DNA of 64,000 bases, taken from the NCBI RefSeq assembly GCF_004193775.1, contig NC_041011.1, forward strand, positions 15,346,201 to 15,410,200, given 5' to 3'. Below are positions 1 to 16,967 of this stretch, piece after piece. Within the stretch, counting starts at the first letter, position 1, and every line of letters begins with the position of its first letter. Below the pieces are notes generated by a model. That model was not told the origin of the DNA and made no database searches. It worked only from the letters and a program-made list of their open reading frames with translations. The DNA comes from Glycine soja (taxonomy: Eukaryota > Streptophyta > Magnoliopsida > Fabales > Fabaceae). The translations under genes were made by a program, and so were the position numbers.

Positions 1-779
1 TTAGTTCCAGAGCTTTTATTTGTCGTACGCCGTTTCTTACGCAGCTCCATAATGACCTGGATACAAGCAAACAAGACCACTAGTTACAACAAGATATATT
101 AACAATTTATTACATGGTATCTAAAACTCAGAAGTAAACTATAAGTTCAGGTTATAAAAAGTAAATATACACTAATTAAGAATAAAAATTAGCTTATCAT
201 ACATCAATGTCATTAGAAGCTCTAATTAGTAAATTTTTTCTTTTCTTCGTTGTAGATGTTGAACTCTCTCCCGCTATTGTCTCTTTCTTTTTTTACCGAA
301 GTAGTCTCTTAGAACTATTAATGCAAAAGTTAAAGATATATAGTTGATCGAAATTAATATACACTAAAAAGTATAAAATGACTAAATTTATTAGTAGTAC
401 TTAGTAAATATATAGGAGGATTATTAAAAAAAATTATACCTTGTTTTTAATGCTTCTTGAACCTCGTTTATGTCTGTTTGTTTTGCCTTGTTTTTTGAAA
501 CCTCATCTTTCTCCAAATCTTCAAATTCAACACATCCAAATAATTTTCACTGAGCAAATTAACTAATTCTAAAAGTGTAATACATTCAATATTTAAAAAC
601 TTTATAAGATAGTAATCAATTATGGTCCCATATCATTGAATTTGTATGGATCATAATTTATCAAGAATAAGGAGCAACATTTAGCAAGACCAATATAAAA
701 GGAATGTGGATGTTATCTTAATTAACAATTTGGGAAATAACATGTATAAAGGAAGGTATACATTTGTTCTATAATCAAC
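1..779. other. AT-rich stretch without recognised gene
   Basis: No coding region or known element was recognised here. It is the left part of the duplicated segment and matches 51544-52328. Confidence 0.5.
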
Positions 780-1355
780 GCTCCCTCAAATTACTCACAC
801 CTACAAAGGATCATGAGAACACAACAAAGATTACATCGGAAGAAAAATAATAACAAACACAATAATTTAACGTGGTTTGGCACCTCTTACCTACGTCCAC
901 GGAACTGACTCAACAATATTTTCCTATCACATAATTGATTAGAAGATTGTAATCCACCCCAAATAGTGTATCACTTTACAAACCTGAGTACCACACTCAA
1001 CCGTTACGAGAAATGATAACACTCTCACACAAAGACACTTTTCTCTCAACAAAGTGACTTTGTTTCACAATCTCTCTTTTCACACACACTCTCTTCATGC
1101 GTATCTTCTCCATTAATTCTCTTCTCTATTTATAGTGAAGATTGACACTGACTATAATAAATAAGTTCTCTAGGAAGTTGAAACAAAAACAACTTCCAAT
1201 TCATCCAATCAAATACGTTTCATCTAGTAAAATGCAATCTTTCACTTTGTATTTAAACCAGCTAAACCTTTGTGATAAAAATTCAATTCCCACTATGTAT
1301 TAAATGCACCTTATCTTTTTCGCTTGAAACACTACAATTCTCCCCCTCAAGCCAA
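780..1355. mobile_element. LTR-like retrotransposon fragment (low confidence)
   Basis: The block contains a GTGG...CACCTCTTACCTACGTCCACGG-type motif at about 870-902, which I associate with LTR regions of plant copia-type elements. A pyrimidine-rich tract and a TATTTATAG stretch (about 1126-1135) follow. No clean TG...CA ends, primer-binding site or target duplication could be fixed. The equivalent in the second copy is about 52330-52905. It could equally be an untranslated part of the adjacent LINE remnant. Confidence 0.3.
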
Positions 1356-1365
1356 AAGAGAAATA

Positions 1366-2335
1366 TCCTTCGATCAATTTGAAAGTGAACAAACTCCTCC
1401 TCCAACGGAAGTATCTCCCAACACTTCTACAATATTAGAAAACTTCATTTTCTTCTTCACTTTGCAATCATGGTTTCTCTTCAAGTCTTGTCCATCCAAA
1501 TAACAAAGGTTACCTTTATTTTTTTGTCCTTGCAATACCAAGTATCTCCCCTTGTACACCTCATCCAAATTCAAAGTTTATCTTCCAACATAATAGAGTA
1601 ATTCTACACCATAATTAGCCAAATGATCAGCGCATACATTACTATCTCAGAAAATATGGGAGACACGAAATTCCATTTGGGCCACAATAGAATAAAGTAT
1701 TCATCCAGACATTTCTTAAATCCTAAGGAGCCACATTGATAACACTAAAAGCCTTGAGGACTAAAAGGGAATCCACCTCCAGCCAAAGCTTGCCCTAACC
1801 TTTGGAATGAGCTATAGAAATAGCCAAAACAACTCCCTCTAGTTCAGTTGTAAAGAAAGAAAGATATCCACATATAAAACATATCCTCCTAAGAAAGCAC
1901 CAGAGTAATCATGAAATAACCTACCATAGCGAAGGGAACCATGAAATGATTTTACCAGCCTTGGGTGCATGAATATTGATGTTAAAAGCTTTGATGACCT
2001 GAAACTCACTCAAAGAGGATCTCATACAGCTTGAAGTAAGATAACCGGCCCACAAGCAAAATATGAGCAAACATAAGGATCATTGCTTGCTGCTATGAGA
2101 CAAAAAGATTATGAAAGCAGGCTTGATTGTGGCAACTTAAGATCGCCCAAACCACAAAGATAAAACTAGCAAGAACAACATCTTTAGCTTGCAGGTGAAC
2201 AACTAATTTGCCAACAACCAGGATAAGATCCATAGGAGAAGCAAGATTAAAGCCATGACCAGTTAAGTTATAGATGATAACCAAGACCAAATCTAATCTC
2301 CAACCCAACTTCTTCTAAAAGAGAGCATACTTTGT
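1366..2335 (-). pseudogene. LINE ORF2 C-terminal remnant (RNase H domain)
   Basis: Read on the minus strand with frame changes, this gives the tail of a plant L1-type ORF2. First comes a stretch like the linker after the zinc-binding domain (KDVVLASFIFVVWAI at about 2135-2185). Then come RNase H-like pieces: FHDYSGAFLGGY, ELEGVVLAISIAHSKG, LWLEVDSLLVLKAF and finally HIF-stop-DSNVCADHLANYG. These match the order of an RNase H fold of the type found in plant LINEs. Several stops and at least one frameshift interrupt it, and no first catalytic Asp motif was found. No endonuclease or reverse transcriptase lies upstream, so it is a dead 5'-truncated remnant. Confidence 0.6.
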
Positions 2336-3639
2336 GCAAAGCAAGAACGACCAAAATTCTTTGTAACATTTCGTAGAAATGGAAAGACATTAAAAAAATA
2401 TATGGAAAATTCTGGTTGTATACTTTGTAGGAGGTTTATCCATCTTTAGTCATAAGACATGTAAGATGAAGAGAGAGAAAGTATGAATCGTAATAGGAGT
2501 CGCACAAAAACGGTACCTTGAAAGAAAAGGTGACACTTGACAGCAACAAAGAAAAACAGTATCATGAATAGCTCTGTGGAATATGTGAGAATGTTTGGAT
2601 TAAGATTTGGATAACATGTAGGGATTCCCTAGTTCTTTTATAGTGAATTCAGCTAGATTTCTATGGAACCCACAATACCTTTTAGAGGTATCATTAGGGG
2701 GCATTGTTTGTCCATCAAAATCAATTAATTACCTACCAAAGATTGTTTCTCTATACGAATCAATATCCATGTTAGTGTTTGAGCATTCACCTAGATTAAG
2801 GATTCTCTTGTGAATTGCCTCACTTGCTCCAATGACAGTAGAATTCAAATCAACAAATATTTTTTTTATTTGAATTCTACTGTCAAAACATTTTTACATG
2901 AACTTTTCATGCTACCATGTTTCATATTTTCACAAAGAAATGAGTAAGCAAAACTAGTATCCCATTGTACATAGCATTATTGTAACAGGTAGATTTACTC
3001 ATTTTAAAATGAATGGTTGAATATTTTTTTCACTTTATTGAGTGTTCCCTGGACATTCAAACATCTTTAATCATGTAATTTCAAAATTTATGCTTTTCTT
3101 TGTATCATAAATTTAATTTTTCTACTCTTCCTTCACATCCTCTTGCCAAAAAATATATGGAACACTTTTTCTTGAACATATACATATTCATGATTTCCAT
3201 TATGCATAAGAATCATATCAAGAGAGGAAATATGACATAAAATAATTAAGTAAATCAACATATTATATCTAAGAACCATATTTAAAATATGCTAGTTAAA
3301 CATCATAATTATATATTAGAGGCTAAGGACTAACTCACCTCCAATGTCCAAGTTTTGGGTATTCTCATTCTCACTCATTTTCAGATTGATGCTCTTGAAA
3401 ACCCTTTATCAAATCCAACCAAGAATTACAAAATCAAAAATAGATTACTTGGACAGATAGAGATATGGTCAACAAGCAAAAAAGAAAATCTGAGAATTTG
3501 AATCAAGGAAAACATAATTTCAAAATTTTATCTAGATTCACCTCTTGACCGTCCTACCTTGCTTAAGTGTTGAGATAGAACCTTTAGCAAAAAGTTAGAA
3601 AGCGTGATTCTCCACCCAGAGACACTTGTAACCTTCAAC
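2336..3639. other. AT-rich stretch without recognised gene
   Basis: Nothing coding was recognised. A short perfect hairpin occurs at about 2839-2886, where GACAGTAGAATTCAAAT faces ATTTGAATTCTACTGTC across a T-rich loop. It is conserved with minor change in the second copy at about 54318-54368. Confidence 0.4.
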
Positions 3640-7668
<4,029 letters not shown>

Positions 7669-8999
7669 TTGGGTCCCATATCTCATTTAATGTTTGTCTC
7701 TTGATATTGTAGTTTTCAAAAAAAAATCATCGATTTTAGGATAATTACTTGACAGTTAGTTGTTTTGCTTGCTGGATTTCGTTTGCATGGCTAGCGTTTT
7801 TGTGATTTTGGATTTCGAGTTTGAAATTTGGGTTTTCTTTGCCACGATCTTAGTTATTTTTTATTTCAGTGTGATTTGATCATTTTTTCCTTTTCCGTTT
7901 AGGTAATCATGATTGTTATATCAGTTTTTTGTTCCTCTTTTCTATTTGACTCTCATTCTTGTGTATAAATCACATGAACTTGTAGGAATTAGGATTTAAT
8001 GCTTGAATCTGAAATCACCTTTGTTGTCCATTATTGCTTGATGAAATGTCAATTTGATGTGTGCCTATTCGATGATGTCAATAGAAAATCTCTTCTAATG
8101 AATTTAAGAACAGATAATTGCACTAAAGAATTTTTAGAGAGAGAGTATGTATGTAAGAGAAATAGAGAAAGTTATGGATGGCTTTGAAATTGAGCTTTGG
8201 AAAGTTCTGATATTATGTAAACATTGATCATTTATAAATCAAATTGTTAATCTTGGAAAAGCATGAGTACATGGCATATGATTGTGGTTTGATCTGACAA
8301 GTGCCTTCTTGTTGTATGAAGTGCATAAAAAATGAGTGCTAATTGGTTTCATTTGATTAGACTGCTGGCAATACAGGTTAACTTTCTATTGCCCCATGAA
8401 ATTGTTGTTGTTTACTTTATCAAATTACTTTTTATCATGCACAAGTGTGCATGCACATGCTGCTCTCAAAACCTATTTGTGATTGAACTTTTGATTTATC
8501 ATTGTGATAGTCTAGCAAGCCAGTCAGGCTGAATTCCAGGTAGCATTGTAGACTCAGAAAGAAGTTGAGCCAATGTTCATTGGGTAGATACTGATGAATG
8601 AGAAGAGCTACACCACTACAAATAACATATCCAATTGACAAAAAGGAAAAAATATAAATAAAAGGAATTGTAAAATAAAAATAATGGCAAAAGATATCAT
8701 TAGAAGTCTAGAACTACATAGAAAAAAAAATCATGAAAACAAAAATATAGCACCAACTAAACTGTACAAGGGCAAAGTAGAGAGTTCTCCGTTATTAATT
8801 TTGAAGATCCTTTAAAGATTATTTCTTTCTTCTTTATGTTTGAATCCCTATCCGAACAGTTCTGCAAATGGGGCTAAGACATGCATCTATGTTATGAAAA
8901 TAACTCCTACACACAAGTAGATAAAGCAACGTTTGCCACTTCAAAATGACACCCATTTAAAAGAAGGGAAAAGTGTCAATGAAAAAATAAAGGAACCAA
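7669..8999. other. Stretch without recognised gene
   Basis: Small open frames of 60-70 codons occur but show no recognisable motif. They are only partly conserved between the two duplicate copies (59290-60763 in copy 2). I see no gene. Confidence 0.4.
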
Positions 9000-9480
9000 C
9001 ACTACTAGAAAAATATGATTTGACGACGCACATTCTACGTCGGTGTTGAAGAACCCGTCGTAGTTGTCAACCCGGTGGCATTTACGTAATTATATAATTT
9101 TTTTATGTGGCGCGTTTGTTGTACAACGACATTTGTCTATAACCCCGTCGTTGTAGTTTTGATGGAAGTCATCAAAGACGGTGCTTGTAGGTACACCGTC
9201 CTAGAAATAGTCACATACAAAGTCGGTGTCATTAAACACCGTCGTAAATTTTGTAGTTTATATAGTCTCGCGGTAAACACCCTCTCTTGTACACTCCAAA
9301 AACCTAGCGCCCCCGCTATTGCCTGAACTACTTCATCCCGCCGTGAACTCCGTCCCGTTACCATCCTGACGTTTTGTTTCCCACCGTGAAGTACCTGAAG
9401 CCGAAGTGGACCTGCTGCTCCCACCACCGCCACGTAGCCGAAGTCATGCCTTTTTGAGTGGCGTTGCCACCTTTCGAGTG
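9000..9480. mobile_element. CACTA-type element end, GACGACG family, copy 1
   Basis: The sequence opens with CACTACTAGAAAAA, a CACTA-type terminal inverted repeat. Scattered copies of CGTCGT, CGTCGG and their complements follow for about 250 bases, as expected of subterminal transposase-binding sites. No matching TTTTTCTAGTAGTG end with the same subterminal motif was found, so only one end is present, and where it stops is uncertain. The subterminal motif differs from the AACATCGGTT type at 19.9 kb, so this is a different family. Confidence 0.6.
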
Positions 9481-10578
9481 TTCCTAAAGGTAAGGATGTC
9501 GAAGTTTTTGAGTTCTGTTTTGGTAATGGTTCAATATGTTATAGTATTAAGGGTTTTTGAGTTGTTCTTTGGTAATGCTTGAATATGTGATTATCGACTT
9601 GTTCACTTGCCCTGACAATGTCATCATTCAATATGCAAAAAGGATTTGAAGCAAAATAAGTGAAAATCGTGCCCTTTTGTGTTTAATTGTTAGTATTTGA
9701 ATTGTTTGTGGTTGTACCTTTACATAAACTAAAAACTCTCTTTCCCAATTGGTATCCCATTTGATTTCCAAACATGCTCTAAGACGCTCATATTGAGAAA
9801 GTGATTTCCGAACATGCTGCAATCCCTTTCCACTCATTGTTCATGTTACTGTACTAGTGTTGTTCACACTTATCGTGGGGAAACTCTGCTCGGGAAAAAT
9901 GTATTGTTATAACCATCCTTTGAAAAAAATAAATTGTGTGAAACAAGTTACTATAGTATACATCTATCAACTGCAGGCTGCTATTTGGAACTAAGTACGA
10001 AAAGGTCACTCATAGAAACTAAGTACAAAAAGGTGCGTATCTTCTGAATCTGAAATACAGTTTTGCATCTGTTTCTATTGGTTCCAGGCTGTTATTATAT
10101 GGGCTCTCTTCAGACTTTTTCGTATTGTCATATTTCATACCAGTGTTTAGTTCAAATTGTCAACTCATAGAAATAATGTTATTTTGTTCTTCAACGCCTG
10201 CATAATATTAAAATTATGGTATGCAATTCCTAATAATAAAACCAATCTTCATATATTTTTAATTTTAAATAGATATTGTATTTTTATGATAGATGTGTCA
10301 ACATAGATCCAGAATTCTGGATGTTGATTCTGTCATTGTTAACTGTGGCTTGTTAGCTATTGGAAATTTGGTTTTGTACTCATTTTATTAGATTCCAATA
10401 AGATTGTCTTAGTGAATGATAACTTTAATCTAGACCAAAAAAACTATTGGAAATTTGGAATAGGGAAAGAAAGCCATAGAGAATGGGCAACTTGAAAAAT
10501 TGTGAAGAGTGTAAAATTTATTACCTCCTTAATTAGGACAGCATAGCATCACCTTCATATATAGCTAAAAGATGCAAT
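9481..10578. other. Downstream flank of the kinesin remnant, no gene recognised
   Basis: This is where the second half of the kinesin motor (SSRSH switch I, DLAGSE switch II) should continue on the minus strand. No such exons were found here or anywhere up to 9000. Confidence 0.5.
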
Positions 10579-10666
10579 AGTTTGTTACACCTTACAAGAC
10601 AATAGAATAAACACTAGAAATTAGTTTGTTACACCGTACAAGACAATAGAATAAACACTAGAAATT
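10579..10666. repeat. 44 bp tandem duplication
   Basis: Two adjacent near-identical 44-base units begin AGTTTGTTACACC and differ at one base. They lie just past the last kinesin exon and are also present in the second copy at about 62384-62472, so they predate the large duplication. Confidence 0.85.
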
Positions 10667-10672
10667 AGTTAC

Positions 10673-12591
10673 CTGTTATTTGCAGGTTGATTTAAAAGAA
10701 ATGCAACCTCTTTAGCACTATGAACATCCACTACTGTGAGATCAGGAACTTGTGTATTTCCATTTGCGTCATGTTTGATTGTATATTGTTTTCCGGGAGT
10801 ACCATTTTCCATGCGTGTTGTGGTAGATATCAGATCACGGATCCTTTCATTGTATATTTCCAACATTGACACCTGTAAATTTTGCAAGGAAAACCTTATC
10901 AGCAATTCTGTGTCATATTTAAAATTTTATACACATTGCAATGGTGAAAAATTAAGAAGAAAAATACTCTGTTACCTACATTTCATATTTCCAGCCTTGA
11001 GGTTGTTGAGACTGCTTTGTTTGAAATATTTGCTCTAATGAACGAGGTATCAAGCCCTTCTCCTCTAGATGTCCAGGCCTTCCCATCATTGTATAGGTTT
11101 TCCCTGACCCTGTCTGGCCATAGGCAAAGATGCAAACCTGGAAAAGAAAAAACATCTCCATATTATTAGACATCAATGTATATAGTATATATATTGATTT
11201 ACAAACATTCATGCTAGAAAGGCAACATCCAACACCAAATCTAACAGATAGACATGTGTCTCATAACACTGATATGTCAGAACCAAAGAATCAAAGGGCA
11301 AAGAAGGGCAAAAATACAATACAACATGAAAGTGAGTATAGAAAATAAAGGGTTTTAGAATTCTGCTTTTCCAAAGTTGACTAGTAATAGTGCATTAAAT
11401 GGTTGATCCATATGTATATACGATTTTAAATGAATAATGCTTTAGAGATGGCAGAAGAACTTTGAAATTACCTTGTAACCATCAAGAGCACTTTGTACAA
11501 GCTGTGAAATTTCTACAAAAACTTCTTCTTGTGATGCCTCTGGTGTAAAAACTTTATCAAATGTAAAAGAATTTTTTGGCCTAAGAACAAAACAAGAGCA
11601 ACATGAGTTGATATTTTTACAGCACAATCTAATTCAAGGAAAATGAAATAAGAATTGTTTAAAATACATGATCACAACAGATTTACCATTTTGGGCTAGG
11701 TCAATGGCTCGTCCAGAAGTTTCCATTGATGTTGGATAACTGAAAATCTTGCCTTCTGTGCTACAACTTTCATCAGCTAATAAAGGCCTCACTCGACAGA
11801 ATACACGAATGTTCCCTTTTAACTCCTATTAATATGAAGATTATTAAGGTGTCAATTATTATTTTATTATTATTATCAACGTTTTGGTTCAGGGAATTAC
11901 CAAAATGGTATTATGTAATTTTTTCCTCAGCCTCTCCTCTTCTATAAGTTTATATTCAGCATCTGCTAAGCGTCTTTGTTACTCATTCACAAATTTTTGT
12001 TGTCCTTTGTACTCTGTCCTTGTCTTGTATGCATATATATTAGACACCTAACAAGGAACAAAATCTATGAATAAGATAAATAATCATCATAATGTATATG
12101 TCAAGGACCAACTAAAGAATTAAGCAATTAGGTAAAATTTCACATTCTTTATCTAACAAATATATCAAATGGTTCTATACCTAGTAGTATACAACTATTA
12201 AAAAAAATTCTTGATTACCTGCAGCTTCTTCTTTGCAGTTGCTAGTTGCTCTTCCAATGCCTTTATCAGATTATCTTTCAAAGAACATTTTTCCTGGAGG
12301 AAGGAAGCTCATCCTCTCATGACTCCACAATAACAGAATGGTGTGATATTTAATTAAAATAAATAGGGTATACAAACCAACCTCCAGATCATTAGCTTTT
12401 AAGGTCAAGCTGTCCAATTCAGTGTAGGAGTGTTTCCTAGATTCTTTAACTTTCTCTAATTCAGAACTTAAAGTTTGTACTTGAGATAATTGCCGGTCTC
12501 GCTCATCTCTTTCTTGTTGCAACTCTCATCTAAGAGAGGAAACTTCTGTAGCCAGGACGTCCTTCTATTTTATAGCCTCCTCTTGAGAAGA
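10673..12591 (-). pseudogene. Kinesin-14 (ATK/KatA-like) pseudogene, 3'-truncated, copy 1
   Basis: Minus-strand exons with consensus splice sites give a plant minus-end-directed kinesin (C-terminal motor). They are: 12382-12591 coiled coil; 12219-12293 coiled coil; 11901-12047 neck (RLADAEYKLIEEERLRKK); 11687-11825 ([16 protein letters not shown]); 11472-11580 (FTFDKVF...SALDGYK); 10976-11137 with the ATP-binding P-loop GQTGSGKT and [11 protein letters not shown]; and 10673-10872 (VSMLEIYNERIRDL). Family members continue with SSRSH and DLAGSE, which are absent, so half the motor is missing. Lesions are stops at 12565-12567, 12526-12528, 11979-11981 and 10976-10978, and a 1 bp deletion in the T run at 11572-11577. 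It cannot make a working motor. The family role is spindle and cortical microtubule organisation. Confidence 0.88.
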
Positions 12592-15003
12592 CTAATAAAA
12601 GAACCAAGGAAACTAGGTAATATATCAGCTGCATGATAAGTAAGAAATAAAAGACAACAAAAAAGACAGCAAAACAAGTTCAATAACTAGGGTCATCGGA
12701 ATTTTTTTGAAAGATTAAGATAGTTATCTTAAATCTAAAACCAAAAATTGCATGTGCCTAAAATTAAGATAAAACAATATAAAATAAAGTATTACAACAA
12801 CTCTTAAAACTCTGAAATCAACTAAACTTGGCAGGATATTAGCACTTTCAGTTCTTTGATCCTTCTTAACAAGGATTCTTATGAGATCTTTAGGGCAGAT
12901 ATACCTTAAGATCATATAGTTTCCACTTTCCACTACTAAAAATAATGCAGAAAGACCAAAAGCATCAGGTCCTGTAGGAGTAACATCTTGTTACTCTCTG
13001 TTATTTTCACTAATATTCCAATTTCTTTAATATATGAAAAGTGTTATTAAATTCTTGCTCGTGTTTGTATGTTTATTAATAAAAGTTTTAAAATGATTTG
13101 GATAAAATGGTTTTTTTGAAATCAATCTTGGTTAAAACTAATTTTGAAGTGATGTATCATTTATGTTTTGTTAGTAGTAAAATTCAATATTTTATCCAAC
13201 AATGCAAACATTGTCAAACATATTGCTTCAACTTAAAATCCAATTACTTTGTTCGAATCCTAGTACATAGTTGTCTTAAATACTTGAAGGGAGAGTTTTA
13301 CTGTCAATAATAGTAATCTGAGTTGGAAATTAAAGATTGTCTCCAGTGGAAGATACATGTGATTAAGACAAAAAAACTTAAAATCCAATTATATATTCAT
13401 ATACAGCATGACATTAACTGGAATGACAAGCAAAATTTTACAAGACAGGCGTACTGGATGAATAAATGAAATTGTTGGTTGTGAAATAATGTTATTTTCA
13501 GTTATGCTGTATAATTTATCCCCTATAGGTTATTAAACTTTTCCCATTGTCATTTCTCAGGGTTTTTAAACATAGGACAACCAAGTGTTATTGCCATTGA
13601 GGATCCACAGGTTTTGTTGGAAGAACTGCCTTTTGCTTTTATAAAAATGAATATTTTCTTTCTATCAAAATAAATAAAGCAAGAAAGTGGATTGTATATG
13701 ATGGATTATTCATGATTTTCCTCGTGCTTATGTTTGCATTTCTCAGTTATGAGCTTATTTCAATTTACTTGGGAGGAGTTTTTTTTTTTGTTATGGGTGG
13801 GGATAAAATAGGGGGTTTGATTGTTGCTGTTGTCAGTTTCTTTTAGTGGACTCTTGATTTTGTAGAGGATATTGAACAGTTATGTCGTATTCTGTAGCTT
13901 CTTTGAATCTCTTTTGCTTCTCTTTCCAAGCTGCAGGATATTTGATAATTTTCCTTTTAGTCATACTTGTTCTGTCAGTTGCATTCTTCCACAACCTTTC
14001 TCTCTTTATTTGGTCTTTCTGATTTTTCAAAAACAAAATATTTGGAGTCACTATTTCCAATTCCAAAGCCACTAGTCCCATGCTATTTTGGAGCAGTTAC
14101 TGAATATTTTACCAAGGAATATATTAAAAGTGGAAATTGGAGATATTTGGGAACCAAAATTCTAGGAAAAAACTATTCATACTAGGGTAGTCTACGACAG
14201 ATTATCTAATCTGGGGTTGAATAGTCTTGGAACTCTGTCTTCACTGGTTTCTTTAGTAAATGCCTTGCAATTTATTTTTTTATAATATGAAGTTGATTGA
14301 CACAAATTATTTTGTACATATTAGGCAAATTTTTGTCATCGATGTGGTTGATTGACTAAAGTTTTATTATTTTTCTGGCTGAATCAGGCACCAAAGAATC
14401 ACATTGGGAAGAACTCCTTTAATTATTTGCAGGTTTGTTTATTTTTTCTAGTAATTGATATTTATTATAATAGTTTTAAAAATGTTTTTCAAATTCCACA
14501 AATGACAAACATGTATCTGTTTTTCCTTTTTATTCATGGCATGTAATTGTTCTTTTGAGCCCTCTACTATGATCTTTATTATGTCCTTTTGTCGCAATAT
14601 CATACAATTACTAATGGAAATAGCTGGCATGCGATTTTAAGGGGTTGCATAACATGTTATTTTCATGGTCTTCTAAATTGACCCTTTGTGACATATAGGA
14701 TCAAAACGTATGATCCATTCAATTCTTTTTACTAAACTACTTGACCTTTTTTAATCTTTCCCGTCATAGTAAGCAAGTATTTTTACATGACTAACTTAGC
14801 AACATATGATATCACGTCATAATTGTGTGCCACATTAGTTTTTTTTTTTTTTTTTTTCTGTTAGCATTAGATGATAATAACTAGGACTTGCTTCCAGCTT
14901 ATATATAACAGCTATTTTGTCTTTTCCTCATGTTGTTCCTCTAGAAACCTCTTTCCACACCACCGTGGAATTTTCCTGCTCCTGTTGCACAAAACACACA
15001 CTA
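12592..15003. other. Stretch without recognised gene
   Basis: Several short open frames occur (for example 13098-13310 and 13967-14185, plus strand), but none shows a motif I recognise. Exon-like phrases follow AG-type acceptors, such as around 13560-13650, but cannot be assigned. There is a poly-T run at 14840-14858. Confidence 0.4.
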
Positions 15004-15850
15004 TTTTTTTGGCTCAGCAAAAGTAGATATATATTATATATATAAAAGAGTACCAGAGGTACTATAGGTACAAGTATAGTTTAAACACATAGCAGGTTCA
15101 AAAGATGAAATTAACATTTAGCTATTATGGACCAGCTACACCCCATAACTTAAGTACATATATGCTGCACCTCTTGGAAGAGGTCTCAGCATGTACCCTC
15201 CCTTTCTAATTACACAAAGGCATCTGTCAAATTGGAAGACCACTGATTAAAATGTGTATACAAATCTTTCTCCATAGCTTTAAGCCAGGACCAGACTAGA
15301 AGAAGCGCTTCATCCATCAGCTTGCTTGCATTAAAAGTTTGGTTATCAAAGACCACCTTATTTCTATGTTGCCATATGGTCCTTGTGAGGGCTATCCACC
15401 AATAGCTCCATCTTATGTTCGTGTAGCATTCCTTCTGTTGTGCTGCATGTAATGATCTTCCTGTTCTTTCGGGAAAGCACCCACTAAATTAACCCATGAG
15501 AGTGACTACCACCACAAGGGGAGGACCTTACAGCAATTGAAGAAAAGGTGTGATGCAACCTCCTCCGAATTGTTGCATAACGGGCACATTGGGTCACTTA
15601 TCTCTACTTGTCTCCCTCTTAGATTCATCTTTGTTGGTAAGCGGTCTTTGATAAGCCGCCATGTAAATACCGCTGCCTTAGGTGGTATCTTAAGTTTCCA
15701 CAAAATCACAAAAATCCCATCCTCTGTGTCCCCCCTTATTTCCTCTGCTTCTATTATAATTCACGCTTGTCCTTGTCCTTGTGTTGGTTCTTTCAACATA
15801 GGGTTTGCACTTTCTAATCAGAAGTAGCCAAGACCAGGTACAGAAAGTAC
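15004..15850 (-). mobile_element. 5'-truncated LINE (L1 type) tail
   Basis: The minus strand encodes a zinc-binding reverse-transcriptase tail domain (zf-RVT). It runs LWKLKIPPKAAVFTWRL, then DRLPTKMNL, then CPLCNNSEEVASHLFFNC, at 15506-15709. The C-x2-C...H-x4-C pattern and the IPPKAAVFTWRL phrase are typical. The 3' untranslated part (15010-15230) contains the GAGACCTCTTCCAAGAGGTG motif on the minus strand. That motif is also found at 32540-32560 in the LINE on the plus strand, so they are one family. The tail ends in a short A run (T run at 15004-15010 on the plus strand). No upstream domains remain. This is a standard 5'-truncated insertion. Confidence 0.8.
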
Positions 15851-16967
15851 CGTGTTAGTTCAAAAAAAAAAAACTTTCATCAATTATTATGAAGTTTATT
15901 CAGTAGAGTAGCCTTGTAGGTGAACTATGTGTCAGCATTTTGAAGTTTGATTCTCTTTTATATTGATTGAATAGTTGTGTGTAGAAACTAGAAAGGTCAG
16001 TTCAAAACTTCAAATATTCAAAATGAGTATCAGGCAGAAGCTGCAACAGATAGTGTTCTGGACCAGCCTAGATTTGGAACAAAATTTCGGTAATTTTTTA
16101 GTACTTAATCTCTTCTAGTTATCCTCTACTGTTTTTTTTTAGAAAAAAAATAAATCAAAGAGTAGAGTAAATTTCACTAATCATCTTAGGAATTTTGTGA
16201 AATTACACCAACTTTTCATATTTTTTTAACATTTTTAGCAACATTTGAGGAATTAGTGTAATATAGAAGAAGTGTTGGTCTAATGCTTTTTAAATAATTA
16301 AGAAAATTAGTATAAATGTAAAAAAAATGTATAATTTCACAAAAACTTGTGGTTAGAATTTTTTTTAAAGACATGTTAGAGTAATTTACTCTAATACTAA
16401 TAACCATACATGATCAAAGTCTTATTTTAAAGGAAAAATAGTACATATATTCTAGGAAGCAATTATTTGTTGCTTTTAGTTACTTTGGTTCTTTGATGTG
16501 AAAATGTTGGGGGAGATGTGTGTACTTAACACGCTTCCCACACTGTAAAAAACAAAGACTCCACTTAATCAGATGTGCACAATTTTACTAATATTACTTT
16601 ATCGAATTTCCCTTGACTGGAGTACCACGGTAGTTATATTGTAACAAGTAGCTACGTCCTCTACCATTATCATGTACTATCATAGAAAGAAGAAGAACAT
16701 TATCATTTAGAGAGTGCCTTTATTATTAAGATTCCACTCATGCCTTTCCTTTGACCAACAAAAGATGCGAAGAAGGAGTGTGCTTAAAAGAGTGTATTCC
16801 TGTCATTTCTTTTGGGAGAAAGATCAATTCAGTCATTTGCCAATAGACTTTTCTCCCATGACCTATACATGCACTACATAGTACATAGTCATACTCACAT
16901 GCTTGTCCGCATGCCTCCACTCTAAACTGAAAACGTTGCAGACAATGGTAACTAATTGATGAATAAT
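15851..16967. other. Stretch without recognised gene
   Basis: No gene recognised. A short exon-like phrase (EYQAEAATDSVLDQPRFGTK, about 16025-16088, plus strand) is followed by a GTAATT donor-like site. I could not assign it to a family. Confidence 0.35.

Noticed and set aside
7999..8187. 62-codon frame conserved in copy 2 (59710-59898)
   Set aside because: No motif, and nearby non-coding sequence is equally conserved.
9105..9433. Open frames on both strands across the CACTA-like end
   Set aside because: Composition follows the CGTCGT subterminal motifs; no recognisable domain.
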